Below, piece after piece: positions 10,231 to 20,195 of a stretch of 64,000 bases of DNA. A program made the position numbers and the translations under genes. Each line of letters starts with the position of its first letter. The stretch's first letter is position 1. Origin of the DNA: Vicia villosa (taxonomy: Eukaryota; Streptophyta; Magnoliopsida; Fabales; Fabaceae). The notes under the pieces are model-generated. The model ran no database searches, had not been told where the DNA came from, and saw nothing but the letters and a program-made list of their open reading frames with translations. Location: contig NC_081182.1 in assembly GCF_029867415.1 (NCBI RefSeq), positions 42,767,462 through 42,831,461 on the forward strand, in the 5' to 3' direction.

Positions 10231-11869
10231 ATTATATTTAATTCTTGATTCTATCATGTTTTTTTAAATATTACGAAGAATTAGTCAAAACTCAAAACTT
10301 TCATACTATTAATACCTTTAACTTTCTTTAACTTTCTTTTGTTTAGGCTTGAAATTGATGTTTGTGTCAATTACTTCTTGACTAGGGTTATAAAGGTCAT
10401 TGCTGTAAGTTTTCAATGATATACATTTAATTAATTTTGAAATCACTTTTAAAATGTTAGTACAAATATATTTATGTTATTTCAGGTTACATGGTTATCC
10501 CTCCATTACTCTGCCTGCTTAATGTACTCAATTTCTCTGAGGGATTTTAAAGATCATAAATATTTGAGATTCTTTTACTGGGCAGTATTGACTTTCACAA
10601 GCACAGATTATGGTGATCAGTCTCCTAGTAGCAAGAAGAGTTTATATTTGCAATTTGTATATTGTTTTACAAAATGGGATTGTCCTGTTATATCATTGGA
10701 AACATATCAGAAATGATTCTACAAAGAAGCAAAGTGATAAGTCATTTTGTATGTGTTCTAAACCTATCTTTTTATAATTTATCAATAGTTTTAAGTAAAA
10801 TACTTCTTCGTGATACCAATTTTGTTTTTGGTTTTGTTTTTTTTCTTTCATTTTAGAGAGATAGCCTTAGAGAGCTTGTAACTTTGCTAGTAGAAACCAT
10901 TTCCCTTCAATCATACATGAGCAAATTGTGTCCCATTTGTGGTTAAAGTATAAAACAAATGGATTGCCTCAAAAAGAAGTGGTAGAGGATTTCCCAAAAG
11001 GAATTGGCAGCATGATTTCAAACCATATGATTGATGATGTTGTGAAAAAATCAGATATATTTGATGAATTATCAACCAATTTTCTTTCTCATATGGTATG
11101 CTATTTTATTTTATCTTATTATTATTAACTATAATATGTGTTATTTTTGATTAATTTATTATATTTATCTAGTTCTAACCTAAATTATATAATAACATGT
11201 TAGAGGGATGGATGTTAAATATCTTCCACCAAATACCTATATTTTTCTGAGAAAGGAGTCTCCAAGTGACTTTTTCATTCTCATTTCAGGAGAAGTGGTA
11301 AGCATAGAATTATGTTACATTGCATTTCTAATAAGTTTTTGGTATTAAAATTTATATGTTATACTATATGTATTTCAAAATACATTTCTAATATTTATAT
11401 TTATATGTTGCAGAAACTTTATAGGAGTGTTCGTAATTATATGTTACTGAATCCATATATGAGTGTTGGTGACAACGTCAGCTTCAAATATTGTTTACAT
11501 ATTACATATAAATTATATAATTTCATAACCTACTATTTTTTTTTCTTACTAACATAACCTACTAATTTAGGTAATGAGAAAGATGAGTATTGGTGATACA
11601 TTTGGACTATACGCAGTTTTATGTCAGCAACCTCAAATATATGGAGGTCAAACAACCAAATTTTCTAAAATATTAAAACTTAGCGGAAGTTCGTTCATAG
11701 ACTCCATACTTTAATACGAAAAGGGCGCTTCATTTTTAATTGAACGTCTAAATAATGAGGTGATAAATAATTTACACTCCATTATTTTTTTAAAAGTTTT
11801 AAATTTATTTTTGTAAACGTAAGTTCCATATAATTTGTTTTTTATTTCTTTTGCCAGGTATCTAATAAC

Positions 11870-12736
11870 AATATAAGAAAGTTATATACAACTATAATTA
11901 CTTAATTATCCTGATTATCTCATTTCATTTTCATTAATTTATGTCCTTAATTGTCATTTGCACTAATTAATTATTATACAAAATATTTAAATAAATAAAC
12001 CTGTAAATAATACTGCAAATAATAAATTTTTAGCCGTTTAAAATCATTCACATCATTACTGCATTAATTACCCCATTTTAATTTCCACATATCTACTCAA
12101 ATCAATATATATTTATTGTTCTAAATCTCTTAAGCGTGCATAAAATTCCAAGTTTCTATAAACCGTTTCAAATTGCATAAAATTTCAAGTTACGATAAAC
12201 CGTTTCAAATTTATATTGAGAAGATAACATAGGGGTGTGAACCGTAAACCTATATTCCTCATCTTTTAACGTTCTCAATGCCAATTCATTATTTTTGTTA
12301 GCTTAATTGTTAAACAAATCCTCCATATAAAAGTACCACCATCTAAACTAAACAAAGACAATTACATCCATTCATATTATAAGTGGGCAATAATGAGCAA
12401 CTAACAATTGTTTAAACTTCTAATATCAAGTCATAAACATTCATTTAATACCTAAATTTGACACAAATGATCATTATTATAAAAATTAATTTGTAATAAA
12501 TAGAATGAAACTTTTCAAGATTGATTTAGGTACTCCCAAAAGAGGTATGATCACTTTTCTTATTTTTGTTTCAGACGATTTAAATAAAGACCACAAAGTA
12601 AATAAAACCGTTCACAAAAAAATAAATAAAACCGGGTGGAGTTTTTACTACAAATATTTAATTTTGCGACAATTTTTTTAATAAATTAATTTTATAATTT
12701 TTTTATAATTAATGATAATCATTCATACCTTTCCAA

Positions 12737-12799
<63 letters not shown>

Positions 12800-13189
12800 T
12801 TTATTAGATTCAATATTTCACACAAAACACAACTTTCATAGTTCACACAAAAAAAAAAAACACACCTTTCATATTTTTTTTGGTCCCATTTTAATTTCTA
12901 AAATTTTGAAAATTAAAATCTGACTTACAAGAATTGAAACTTTATTTTCTTTCAATATATTTAAAATAGGTCATTCTATTTGTCTTTACATTTATCACAT
13001 TTTTTGTGATCAATTTCTGTTAATTGTAACTATTATTTTTTTTATGATAAATTTATGGTTAATAATAATAAATTAATAAATATATTCATTAATCTATTTT
13101 TAATAGGTTTTTAACATTAAAGAAGACGACCAAGAAATAAAAAGTAGGTTTTTAATATTCTATTTTTTTTAACGAGTTGTTGTAGTTAT
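11870..13189. other. Non-coding interior of the K+ channel pseudogene
   Basis: AT-rich DNA without exon-like sequence. It contains a long (TTA)n microsatellite at about 12737-12794 and poly(A)/(T) tracts. A short duplicated phrase 'aaaattccaagtttctataaaccgtttcaaa' occurs near 12142 and 12180. Confidence 0.5.
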
Positions 13190-13192
13190 TAA

Positions 13193-13480
13193 GGGCTCGT
13201 TTGGTGCGCAGGATAAGAGACAAGATAGGATAACTGTATCATATCCTATCTCAATTCAGTGTTTGCTGACACAGCAGGATATGATAAGTTAATCCTGAAA
13301 CTTATCCTATCCTGCCACACTAGTTCAAATTGTTATCCTGAATATGAGCTGGGTTAGAATCCGGCAGGATAGGATAAGAAAATGATCTTATAATTTATCC
13401 CTATAAAATATTATTTAAAATAAAAAATTAAATATGACAAAATATAAATAAAAATTAATTTAATATTAAATTAAAAATAT
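13193..13480. repeat. Left terminal region with GGATAGGATAAG subterminal repeats
   Basis: Several copies of 'gga-taggata' and its complement 'tatcctatc' occur in both orientations between 13209 and 13380. Similar copies lie at 18640-18735 at the other end. Dense subterminal repeats are typical transposase-binding regions. Confidence 0.6.
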
Positions 13481-13599
13481 TAATAATTAATTTTTTAAAA
13501 AAAATGTATGAATGTCATAAGGAGAAAAAAAATTTAAATAACTAGGTTTAATAAAAAAATACGAAAAAAACCATGTTTTCGGGGTATTTACCAAACTGT

Positions 13600-13790
13600 C
13601 TAGGTTTGGGACCCCAGACAAGTGAATGCGCCAAAATGAAATGGCGCATACATGTGTTGCAAGCCAAATCATTTGGCGCAAAGGAACAAAAAATTAGGGC
13701 AAATATTCCAAGCCATTTCAAATGGCGCATGGGTTAGGGTTCCCACACATAGGCGCCATTTCATATGGCTCCTATGTGTTGGGTTATTTT
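13600..13790. repeat. GGCGC-C palindromic repeat cluster
   Basis: Motifs such as 'aatggcgca', 'tttggcgca' and 'ggcgccatttca' occur about six times in both orientations over 190 bp, in otherwise AT-rich DNA, downstream of the transposase stop codon. They may be an inner MULE terminal region with transposase-binding repeats. This is an inference. Confidence 0.45.
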
Positions 13791-14025
13791 TTTAAAAAAA
13801 AAACCCTTTGGGTATTTTCGCGCACCGTTTTTTATTCCGGTCTTTTATTTTCGTAAAAACGTCTGAGAAATCGAGTTCGTAAAATTTTTAGTAACCCTAT
13901 ATAATGTTTGCGTTATCGATATCGGTTTTTCACTAAAGCTCAATTTATTGATGAAAGACCGATGAACGGTTACAAGAGGTGGTAAGCGAAACTGATACAT
14001 TGCCTTAAAAAAAATACAGATTATA

Positions 14026-16421
14026 CTAAACTTGCGAAGAGGTCGAGCCACGATTAGGGCATCTTTTTCTATTGTGCCCCACCTGACGACAAATGCTGCA
14101 TTTTCGTTCCATTTTGTCGTGGACGTCCATTTCGGTTCTAATCCGTGTACTATTGGGACGCCCTTTTTTCTTTCGCCGCATAGCGTCGTTGTGCCAAACT
14201 ACCTCTCCATCATACTCAGGCCAGTAATCCTCCTTGGCCACCACAGGAAACGCAGCACTGTAAACTCTGAGCAATGTCTGAGTCTTGTAAATCGGAGACA
14301 GTAGTGATATAGCGTCGCAGTGGGCATACGCACATGCAGCTATGACGTGCGAGCAAGGCATACGAAAAGCTTGAAACCTTCCACAGTCGCACCAATCTTC
14401 GTCAAGAAGAACCCTATATTGTTGTCTTGGCAATCCCTCATTGTGGTCAATTGTCTCGCGCACACTGAACGTGCGATTGAATCGGTCGAAAGAAGTTACT
14501 TGGTGAGTGTTTGCTTTTGCCGATTGTTGTTGCATAAATTTCATGCAACTATCACTTAATAGTTGACCAGCTTGCCTAACATCACCCCATCTCCTGCCTC
14601 TTGTTGAGAAGAGTGAAGCCATCCTAAAGTATGTGGCCTCCACCAGTGCTGTGATTGGAAGGTTACGAATGCCTTTGAAAACGCCATTCATGGATTCCAC
14701 GAGATTGGTCGTCATATGGCCCCATCGCACGCCTTTGTCGTAAGCCCTTGTCCATTTCTCCCTGGAAAGATTATCTACCCAACTACCTGCCTCTGGATTT
14801 GTCATTACAATCTCACTTCGATAATGCTGGAATGTGGGTTGGGTCAATGCATAACCAGCATTGACCAGGGCCTTTCTTAGATGTCTGTCCTTGATCTCCC
14901 GCATGAAGTTCTGGGCGATGTGGCGAATACAATAGACGTGTTTTGAAGGGGGGTCATGCCATCCGTTTGCTGGATTATTATAAGCACTCTCTATGGAAGC
15001 GTGCCTATCAGAGATTAAACAGATGTCAGGCTGAGGAGCAACATGTTCTCGGAGGTTCCTTAGAAAGAAACTCCAAGCCGCCGCAGTTTCACCTTCGACG
15101 ATAGCAAACGCCACTGGAAATATGTTGCTGTTCCCGTCTTGTGCAACCGCCATGAGCATGGTTCCTTTGTATTTGCCGTATAACCATGTCCCATCAATTT
15201 GAAGTATGGGTTTACAGTGTGCAAACCCTCGTACGCAAGGTTTGAACGCCCAAAAAAGCCGATGGAATATTTCGTTTCCTTGGACAGGGTTTCCATCCGG
15301 GGCATGCGCGGGCAGTGTCTCTAGAATAGTGACAGTGCCAGGTGCGTAACTATGTAGCGCGTTGAGGTATCGGGGAAGAATTTTGTATGACTCCTCCCAG
15401 TTGCAGTAGACTGTCTCAATTGCCTTTGTTTTTGCAACCCACGCCTTTCTGTAAGATGGAGTGTAGTTGAAGGTTGTAACGATGTGTGATATTATATTTT
15501 TAACCTTCAGAGACGGATCAGAGCTTATGAGAGGCAAGATCTCCTAACATATGAGATCGGCACTGAGTTTTGTATGATCCTGGGAATTGTTAGGGTTGAC
15601 ACACGTGTGTTGCTGCGTAATCGACCCTATTTTCCATGCATTACTTCTCTTCCTATAAGAAGCCAACAGTCTGAACCCACACTCTGGATTTTTACAAGTG
15701 ATTACATACCGTTCCAGGTTTGAACGATCTACGTCAAAATCAACGTTGTTCGCCATGTGCCATTTTTTATTCTTCTCAGACAAGCCTCCTTAGAAGGAAA
15801 CTTGTCTCCTTCCTTTAATTCTTCGTCATTTTGGATGTAGGGTGTGAAGAAGATGTCAGATGATGGTTCGTCACCTTGCAGGTTCAAGTTACTCATATGT
15901 GCTGGAGGTGCGTACGCATGAGCTGGAGGCACCAACGTTTGTTGCTCGTCGTCGGATTCCTCGTTGACCATGTCGTCAAATTCAGTTTCCAGATCATCTT
16001 CTTCCTCGTCTATGACGTCAACCTCGTCTTGCTCGTTGACTGGTGGGTCAATAACTTGTGACTGGACAACATGAGTTTCTTGTGTCTCAACCTGTAGAGT
16101 AACATACAACTCGATGGAATCCAACCCAGAGTATTCGTGGGTGGTAAACATATCTTGTAGGTCTTCGTCAGTGGCAATCTCCATCTCGTAAAACTTGACG
16201 GTGTTGTCTTTATTGAAAGAGGGACATTGGTAAAAAACGCTTGCAATAGGACCCATTGCAATCTTAGAGTATAGTCGCTGAATGAAGTACGAGAATGTCG
16301 CTCTTTTGCTTAACAACAATGGTACAACCTGAGTGTTTCTCATCACAAAACCGGCTATTTCATGAGAGTAAGTCTCACCGTTTAGATGGGCATGCACAAG
16401 GTACTGGGTAGATGAAGTCAT
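14026..16421 (-). pseudogene. MULE (MuDR-type) transposase, broken by one frameshift and one nonsense codon
   Basis: The reading starts at ATG 16421 with an N-terminal PB1-like region (about residues 1-115, containing KFYEMEIATDEDLQDMF) and an acidic linker. A MuDR N-terminal zinc domain follows (CKNPECGFRLLASYRKRSNAWK). Then come the MULE DDE domain (LQIDGTWLYGKYKGTMLMAV, ICLISDRHASIESAY), a SWIM zinc finger (CDCGRFQAFRMPCSHVIAAC) and a terminal CCHC knuckle (CSICRQVGHNRKRC). One base is missing in a T-run on the plus strand at 15763-15768, shifting frame. A TAG at 15544-15546 lies in an otherwise open frame. The ~800-residue length is normal. A TATA-like motif lies near 16513-16521. Loss of function looks recent because only two lesions are seen. 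Confidence 0.9.
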
Positions 16422-16680
16422 TTTGACGGGGAAAGTGTGTGGGTGTTGTTAGCTCAAGTTAGATTAGGTAAAATTGTTGGTGTGAGTTGTAATGTTTAGA
16501 AAATATTGGATGTCTTATAAATTGTGCTTCTTACATCCTTGCATTATCTCAACACATAGACACGCTGATCTATGTCCTGTACCCCATCGCGCGTCTGAAA
16601 CGATTCCTGATAAGATTCCTGCAACGATTCCCCTAAACAGAGCATGCATGCAACCCTATCTGGCAGCTAGTTCTGCAATA

Positions 16681-16687
<7 letters not shown>

Positions 16688-16767
<80 letters not shown>

Positions 16768-16776
16768 TTATTTATG

Positions 16777-16813
<37 letters not shown>

Positions 16814-16832
16814 TTATTTATGTATATATAAA

Positions 16833-16879
<47 letters not shown>

Positions 16880-16888
16880 TTATTTATG

Positions 16889-16936
<48 letters not shown>

Positions 16937-16940
16937 TATT

Positions 16941-17016
<76 letters not shown>
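16688..17016. repeat. Long (TA)n microsatellite with interspersed TTTATTTATG units
   Basis: About 330 bp of nearly pure TA dinucleotides is broken by recurrent short segments reading 'tttatttatgtatataaa'. It lies between the transposase gene and the 107-aa gene. Such tracts extrude cruciforms and are mutable. The length in this assembly may be unreliable. Confidence 0.9.
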
Positions 17017-17020
<4 letters not shown>

Positions 17021-17218
17021 AATATATTTATTTATATAGCGTAATTGATCTTCAGAAAACCACAATTAACACAACGACCACATTTATTTTAATTGAACGA
17101 TCCGGTTTTGGCAACACAAAACAACCGGTATATCACGATATTACATTGCAAAATAACACATAACAACTTGTAGTACACGCTCGATCATTGCAACAAACAC
17201 AACAACACTTAATCTAAA

Positions 17219-17542
17219 CTACTCAAGTATCACTGCAAGAACAAGTGGATTTTCAACGCCTCGGTTAACCTCTCCACTGTGTGTCCAAAACATTAGATCC
17301 ACGTCCACATCGTCTTTCACACGGTCCCAATAATACATGTAGGTGCCTTCTGGATTATTATCCGTCAACGTAATGTATGGACAACGGTAATCTATCTGTT
17401 TAACTTTTCTGTTCGGACCATCTAGTTGACGAAACCCAGTGTTGATGGCTCTAACAATTCTCTGGAAATTCCAATGGGGGTTAAGGCAGACACGTATGTG
17501 ACTACCTTCCTGAAAAAAGACGACAGCCCAAACTGAGTTCAT
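17219..17542 (-). CDS. 107-aa transposon-borne protein resembling the transposase N-terminal domain
   Basis: A complete ORF from ATG 17542 to a TAG at 17219-17221, with its own TATA box (TATAAATA at 17605-17612, 63 nt upstream). The family is not recognised. By eye its second half (DYRCPYITLTDNN ... YYWDRVKDDVDVDLMFWTHSGEV ... LVLAVIL) aligns with the transposase N-terminus in the same element (FYQCPSFNKDN ... FYEMEIATDEDLQDMFTTHEYSG ... IELYVTL). The matched features are a C-P pair, an aromatic pair, a D-D-L-MF/TH core and a terminal beta-strand. This suggests a stand-alone PB1-like domain that could bind or regulate the transposase. The alignment is manual and needs a profile search. Confidence 0.6.
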   Translation of the reverse strand: MNSVWAVVFFQEGSHIRVCLNPHWNFQRIVRAINTGFRQLDGPNRKVKQIDYRCPYITLTDNNPEGTYMYYWDRVKDDVDVDLMFWTHSGEVNRGVENPLVLAVILE

Positions 17543-17604
17543 TTTTTATTGTTTGCAGTAAGAATGAAGACAGAGTTAGTACTTCAACTCCACACACACA
17601 CCTT

Positions 17605-17612
17605 TATTTATA
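17605..17612 (-). promoter_or_regulatory. TATA box of the 107-aa gene
   Basis: TATAAATA on the minus strand lies 63 nt upstream of ATG 17542, followed by a GT/CA-rich leader. Position and sequence fit a plant core promoter. Confidence 0.55.
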
Positions 17613-17701
17613 GTGGGTGAAATACAGAGGAAAATAATTTTGTTAATTATTAATAACTTAAAAACTAATTGGAAACTTTGTAATGTTAAAAAAACATTTC
17701 A

Positions 17702-18175
17702 TTAATATATGCTCAGAGCATTTAATTGGACGGTACAAAAGTAACTGAAATGATAAGAAATTGCAACATCTAGGATATTACAACGGTTAGGACAATGTCT
17801 TCTCTGTCCTCCATCATTCGAGTGCATTGAATGTCGTCCTCCATTGTCTCCCATTCGAGTGCATTGAATGTCGTCCTCCATTGTCTCCCACCAACGCTGT
17901 CTGTCAAGAAAAACACCTCCCCTTGTTCTAAGTCTCTTGATAGATCTGATTTGTTCGCCTGGACTCCACTCTCCGTCCAAAAACCTAAGGAGGGTTCTCT
18001 TAAGCTGGTCCATGGATTGAATGTTCCAAAACATTACCTGCATGGGAGGTTTGACGGCAGAGAAAATAACGTATCCGTTCCTTCGACGATAGTCCGATTG
18101 ATAGTCGAAACGCCTCACAGGTGGTGGAGGCTCAGAAGTCCGGTGCATGCTATCTGGCCTTATTCGAGTTCTCAT
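17702..18175 (-). CDS. 157-aa arginine-rich transposon-borne protein of unknown function
   Basis: The ORF starts at ATG 18175, only 38 nt downstream of a TATAAAT box. The first ~110 residues are basic and look like a real domain (RRNGYVIFSAVKPPMQVMFW, DQLKRTLLRFLDGEWSPGEQ, RTRGGVFLDRQRWWETMEDD). The layout of a beta-strand-like start, helix-like middle and acidic end may be another PB1-like variant, but I am not sure. A 37-bp tandem duplication (about 17816-17889) lies inside the 3' part. Because 37 is not a multiple of 3, the tail after QCTRMGDN is a shifted, probably non-native extension. Domain function unknown. Confidence 0.5.
   Translation of the reverse strand: MRTRIRPDSMHRTSEPPPPVRRFDYQSDYRRRNGYVIFSAVKPPMQVMFWNIQSMDQLKRTLLRFLDGEWSPGEQIRSIKRLRTRGGVFLDRQRWWETMEDDIQCTRMGDNGGRHSMHSNDGGQRRHCPNRCNILDVAISYHFSYFCTVQLNALSIY
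17816..17889. repeat. 37-bp tandem duplication inside the 157-aa ORF
   Basis: Two copies of a unit starting 'attcgagtgcattgaatg', with a period of 37 bp. The duplication changes reading frame in the overlapping ORF. Confidence 0.85.
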
Positions 18176-18212
18176 TTTTGCGTGTGTGTACTAATGCACA
18201 CAGGAAACCCTA

Positions 18213-18219
18213 ATTTATA
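18213..18219 (-). promoter_or_regulatory. TATA box of the 157-aa gene
   Basis: TATAAAT on the minus strand lies 38 nt before ATG 18175. It is adjacent to 'ccctctataaattagggttt', a typical plant core promoter context. Confidence 0.55.
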
Positions 18220-18437
18220 GAGGGACGGACGCCTTGCCTTAGGTCTGTATCACAATTAGGGTTTCATATACAAGGGAAAAACGTAAACCCTAATTTTGAA
18301 AAAAAAAAGTAGATAAATTATTAAAATTTTACAATTATTAAATTATTAAAATTTCACAATTATTAAAATTTTAAATATATGAATACTAATTTTATTTTTT
18401 ATTAAATTAAATATATGTTCTTGCAAGGGTAATTTTG

Positions 18438-18441
<4 letters not shown>

Positions 18442-18487
<46 letters not shown>
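18442..18487. repeat. (TA)n microsatellite
   Basis: A run of about 23 TA dinucleotides near the right end of the composite transposon. Confidence 0.9.
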
Positions 18488-18490
<3 letters not shown>

Positions 18491-19082
18491 ATTTCGTTTA
18501 TCTAATATATACTAGATAAATTGAAATTGAAACTATTTACTCAATAGTGTTAATGAGTTTTTTTTAATTATAGAAAATTATTATTTTTATTACCAATTTA
18601 TAAAATTTAAAATATTTTTCCTGCTTGCTATCCTTTTTGAACCAAACACATGATAGGATAAGTCTTATCTTGTCTGTATTATATCCTATCCTTATCATGT
18701 TTGCTATCCTATCATGTCTCTATCATATCCTGCGCACCAAACGGGCCCTAAAAGGTTTAATTCTATGTTCTACGTTCAAATATTTTTTTTACCATTATAT
18801 AAGAAAAATAAATTACAAAGAAAAATAAAATTTATTAATATGTTAATTATTTTAAATATAGAATCACCCAAATTTTGAGTCTAATTAATTATTATAATTC
18901 AATTTTATTTTATAAAATTTATTTTAACTTAACATATGAAACACAAAAAAAAAAATTATTTTTTTCATTATAATTAATTCACACAAAATTCTAACATTGC
19001 ATGAAAAAAAATTAGTCACATTAAATTAAAAATGTAAAAAATGGACAAATATTTTTGAAAACCTTGCCCCCGCCCTGCAAAA

Positions 19083-19455
19083 CCATGGGTACAGGAATAA
19101 GTTACAATTTTTTTTATTAACGGGAAAAAGTCTACCCTTGATACAATTATCTTTATAAACGGGAATGAGTTACAGATATTTTTATAAATGGGAAAAGTCT
19201 ACCGTTGATACAATTATACGAAAAAAACTTACAAATATTTTTATAATATATGAAAAAGTCAACTATTGATAAAATTATTTTTATAAACGAAAATAAATTA
19301 CAAATATTTTTATAAACGGGAAAAAGTCTACTGTGATACAATTATTTTCATAAACGGAAATAAGCTATAAATATTTTTATAAACGGGAAAAAGTCTACCG
19401 TTTATACAATTATTTTTTTAAACGGGAATAAATTACAAATACTTTTATAAATGGA
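19083..19455. repeat. Minisatellite, about five copies of a ~67-bp unit
   Basis: The phrase 'cgggaaaaagtctacc' recurs at 19121, 19189, 19249, 19317 and 19384, with spacing of 60-68 bp, alternating with 'ttacaaatatttttataaa'. The array is bracketed by two copies of 'aaaaccatgggt-c-gg'. It lies just upstream of the Helitron 3' end and may be part of that Helitron. Confidence 0.8.
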
Positions 19456-19742
19456 AAACCATGGGTGCGGGGCGTGGCGGATATGCGGACATTGCACGTT
19501 TTATGATTTAGAAAAATTTCAATTGTAGATAGAATTATGTCTCTGTGTGAAATGTACTACACCATATACTCATATATTTTTCAACATAATTTTTATGTAT
19601 ATCTTGATAACAACTATAACCTGATAAATTAAATTAATATTTATATGATAATCATCATTTATAATATTTTTTCTTTTAATTTTTATATGCATCTTTAACC
19701 ATAACTATGTAATATTTATTTAATATTTATATTGATTTTTTG

Positions 19743-19774
19743 CGACTCGTGCGAACGCACGGGTCCTTTACTAA
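19743..19774 (+). mobile_element. Helitron 3' terminus
   Basis: A GC-rich hairpin (CTCGTGCG-aa-CGCACGGG, 19747-19763) is followed seven bases later by CTAA and then a T. This matches the Helitron 3' end rule (hairpin, CTRR, inserted before T). The element would extend leftwards. Its 5' TC end could not be placed. A second, related end lies at 44548-44576. Confidence 0.65.
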
Positions 19775-20195
19775 TTACAATTACAATAAAAGACAGAGTT
19801 TTATGATGAGTTTGTAAAGTTAAACTTTGAGGAATGCATTAGAAGCCTTAAAAAGGACCTCGAAGTAAATGCAAACTTTATCAGAATTGCTATTCACTAT
19901 GCTTGGCCCAAGACTAAGTTACAAAAAATGGGTGGGGTGATGATAAGTCTTCCTGGTTCAATGGAAGAGTTGAAAATAATGGCTGGTAAAGATATACTTA
20001 ATCATATTTAATTGTGAACAATTTGTTTTTTGAAATTTCTTTTCTATTATTTAATTACTATTCTTCTTGGTTGTGTTTAAAATTACAGGACAAAAGTTTG
20101 GAAAATCAACTCCCAACAAAGTGTATGATGAAAATTGGACTGAGATAGACGATTGTTCATTGATTTGTGATGGAGATCACATATATTTTACTTAG

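Larger units (their letters stand above)
13193..18748. mobile_element. 5.56-kb composite transposon: Tourist/Harbinger-like ends carrying MULE genes
   Basis: The ends are 23-bp terminal inverted repeats (13193-13215 and 18726-18748) with one mismatch, beginning GGGCTCGTTTGGTG / GGGCCCGTTTGGTG. They are flanked by the 3-bp duplication TAA (13190-13192 and 18749-18751). Such ends and a TAA duplication are typical of PIF/Harbinger-Tourist elements. Subterminal DNA is rich in 'ggataggataag' repeats on both sides. The interior carries a MULE transposase and two small genes, all on the minus strand. I could not find separate MULE termini or a 9-bp duplication inside. Either a MULE lacking long inverted repeats is nested in a Tourist element, or these genes travel with Harbinger-like ends. 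Confidence 0.75.
10347..20195 (+). pseudogene. Shaker-type K+ channel pseudogene (KAT/AKT family), split by transposons
   Basis: Degraded exons in the right order and on one strand are visible. 10347-10404 is the S4-S5 linker (LEIDVCVNYFLTRVIKVIA). 10486-~10733 is S5-pore-S6. 10857-11095 is the C-linker (HEQIVSHLWLKYKTNGL). 11206-11298 starts the cyclic-nucleotide-binding domain (VKYLPPNTYIFLRKESPSDF). About 11414-11485 and 11571-11714 continue it. About 19796-19988 and 20088-20195 encode the C-terminal KHA domain (GGVMISLPGSMEELKIMAG, then DDCSLICDGDHIYFT and a stop at the natural end). The defects are clear. The filter reads STDYGD instead of TxGYGD. There are frameshifts at about 10668 and 10905 and a stop after DSIL near 11714. 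S1-S4 are missing. A 5.6-kb element (13193-18748) and probably a Helitron separate the binding domain from KHA. Confidence 0.85.

Noticed and set aside
13845..14051. Small minus-strand ORF after the transposase stop
   Set aside because: No motif, no promoter, and it overlaps the transposase end; a chance frame.
16492..17022. Two ORFs rich in Ile-Tyr
   Set aside because: They are translations of the (TA)n microsatellite.
19083..19455. CRISPR-like spaced repeat
   Set aside because: Units are contiguous ~67-bp degenerate repeats with no distinct spacers, in a plant genome.
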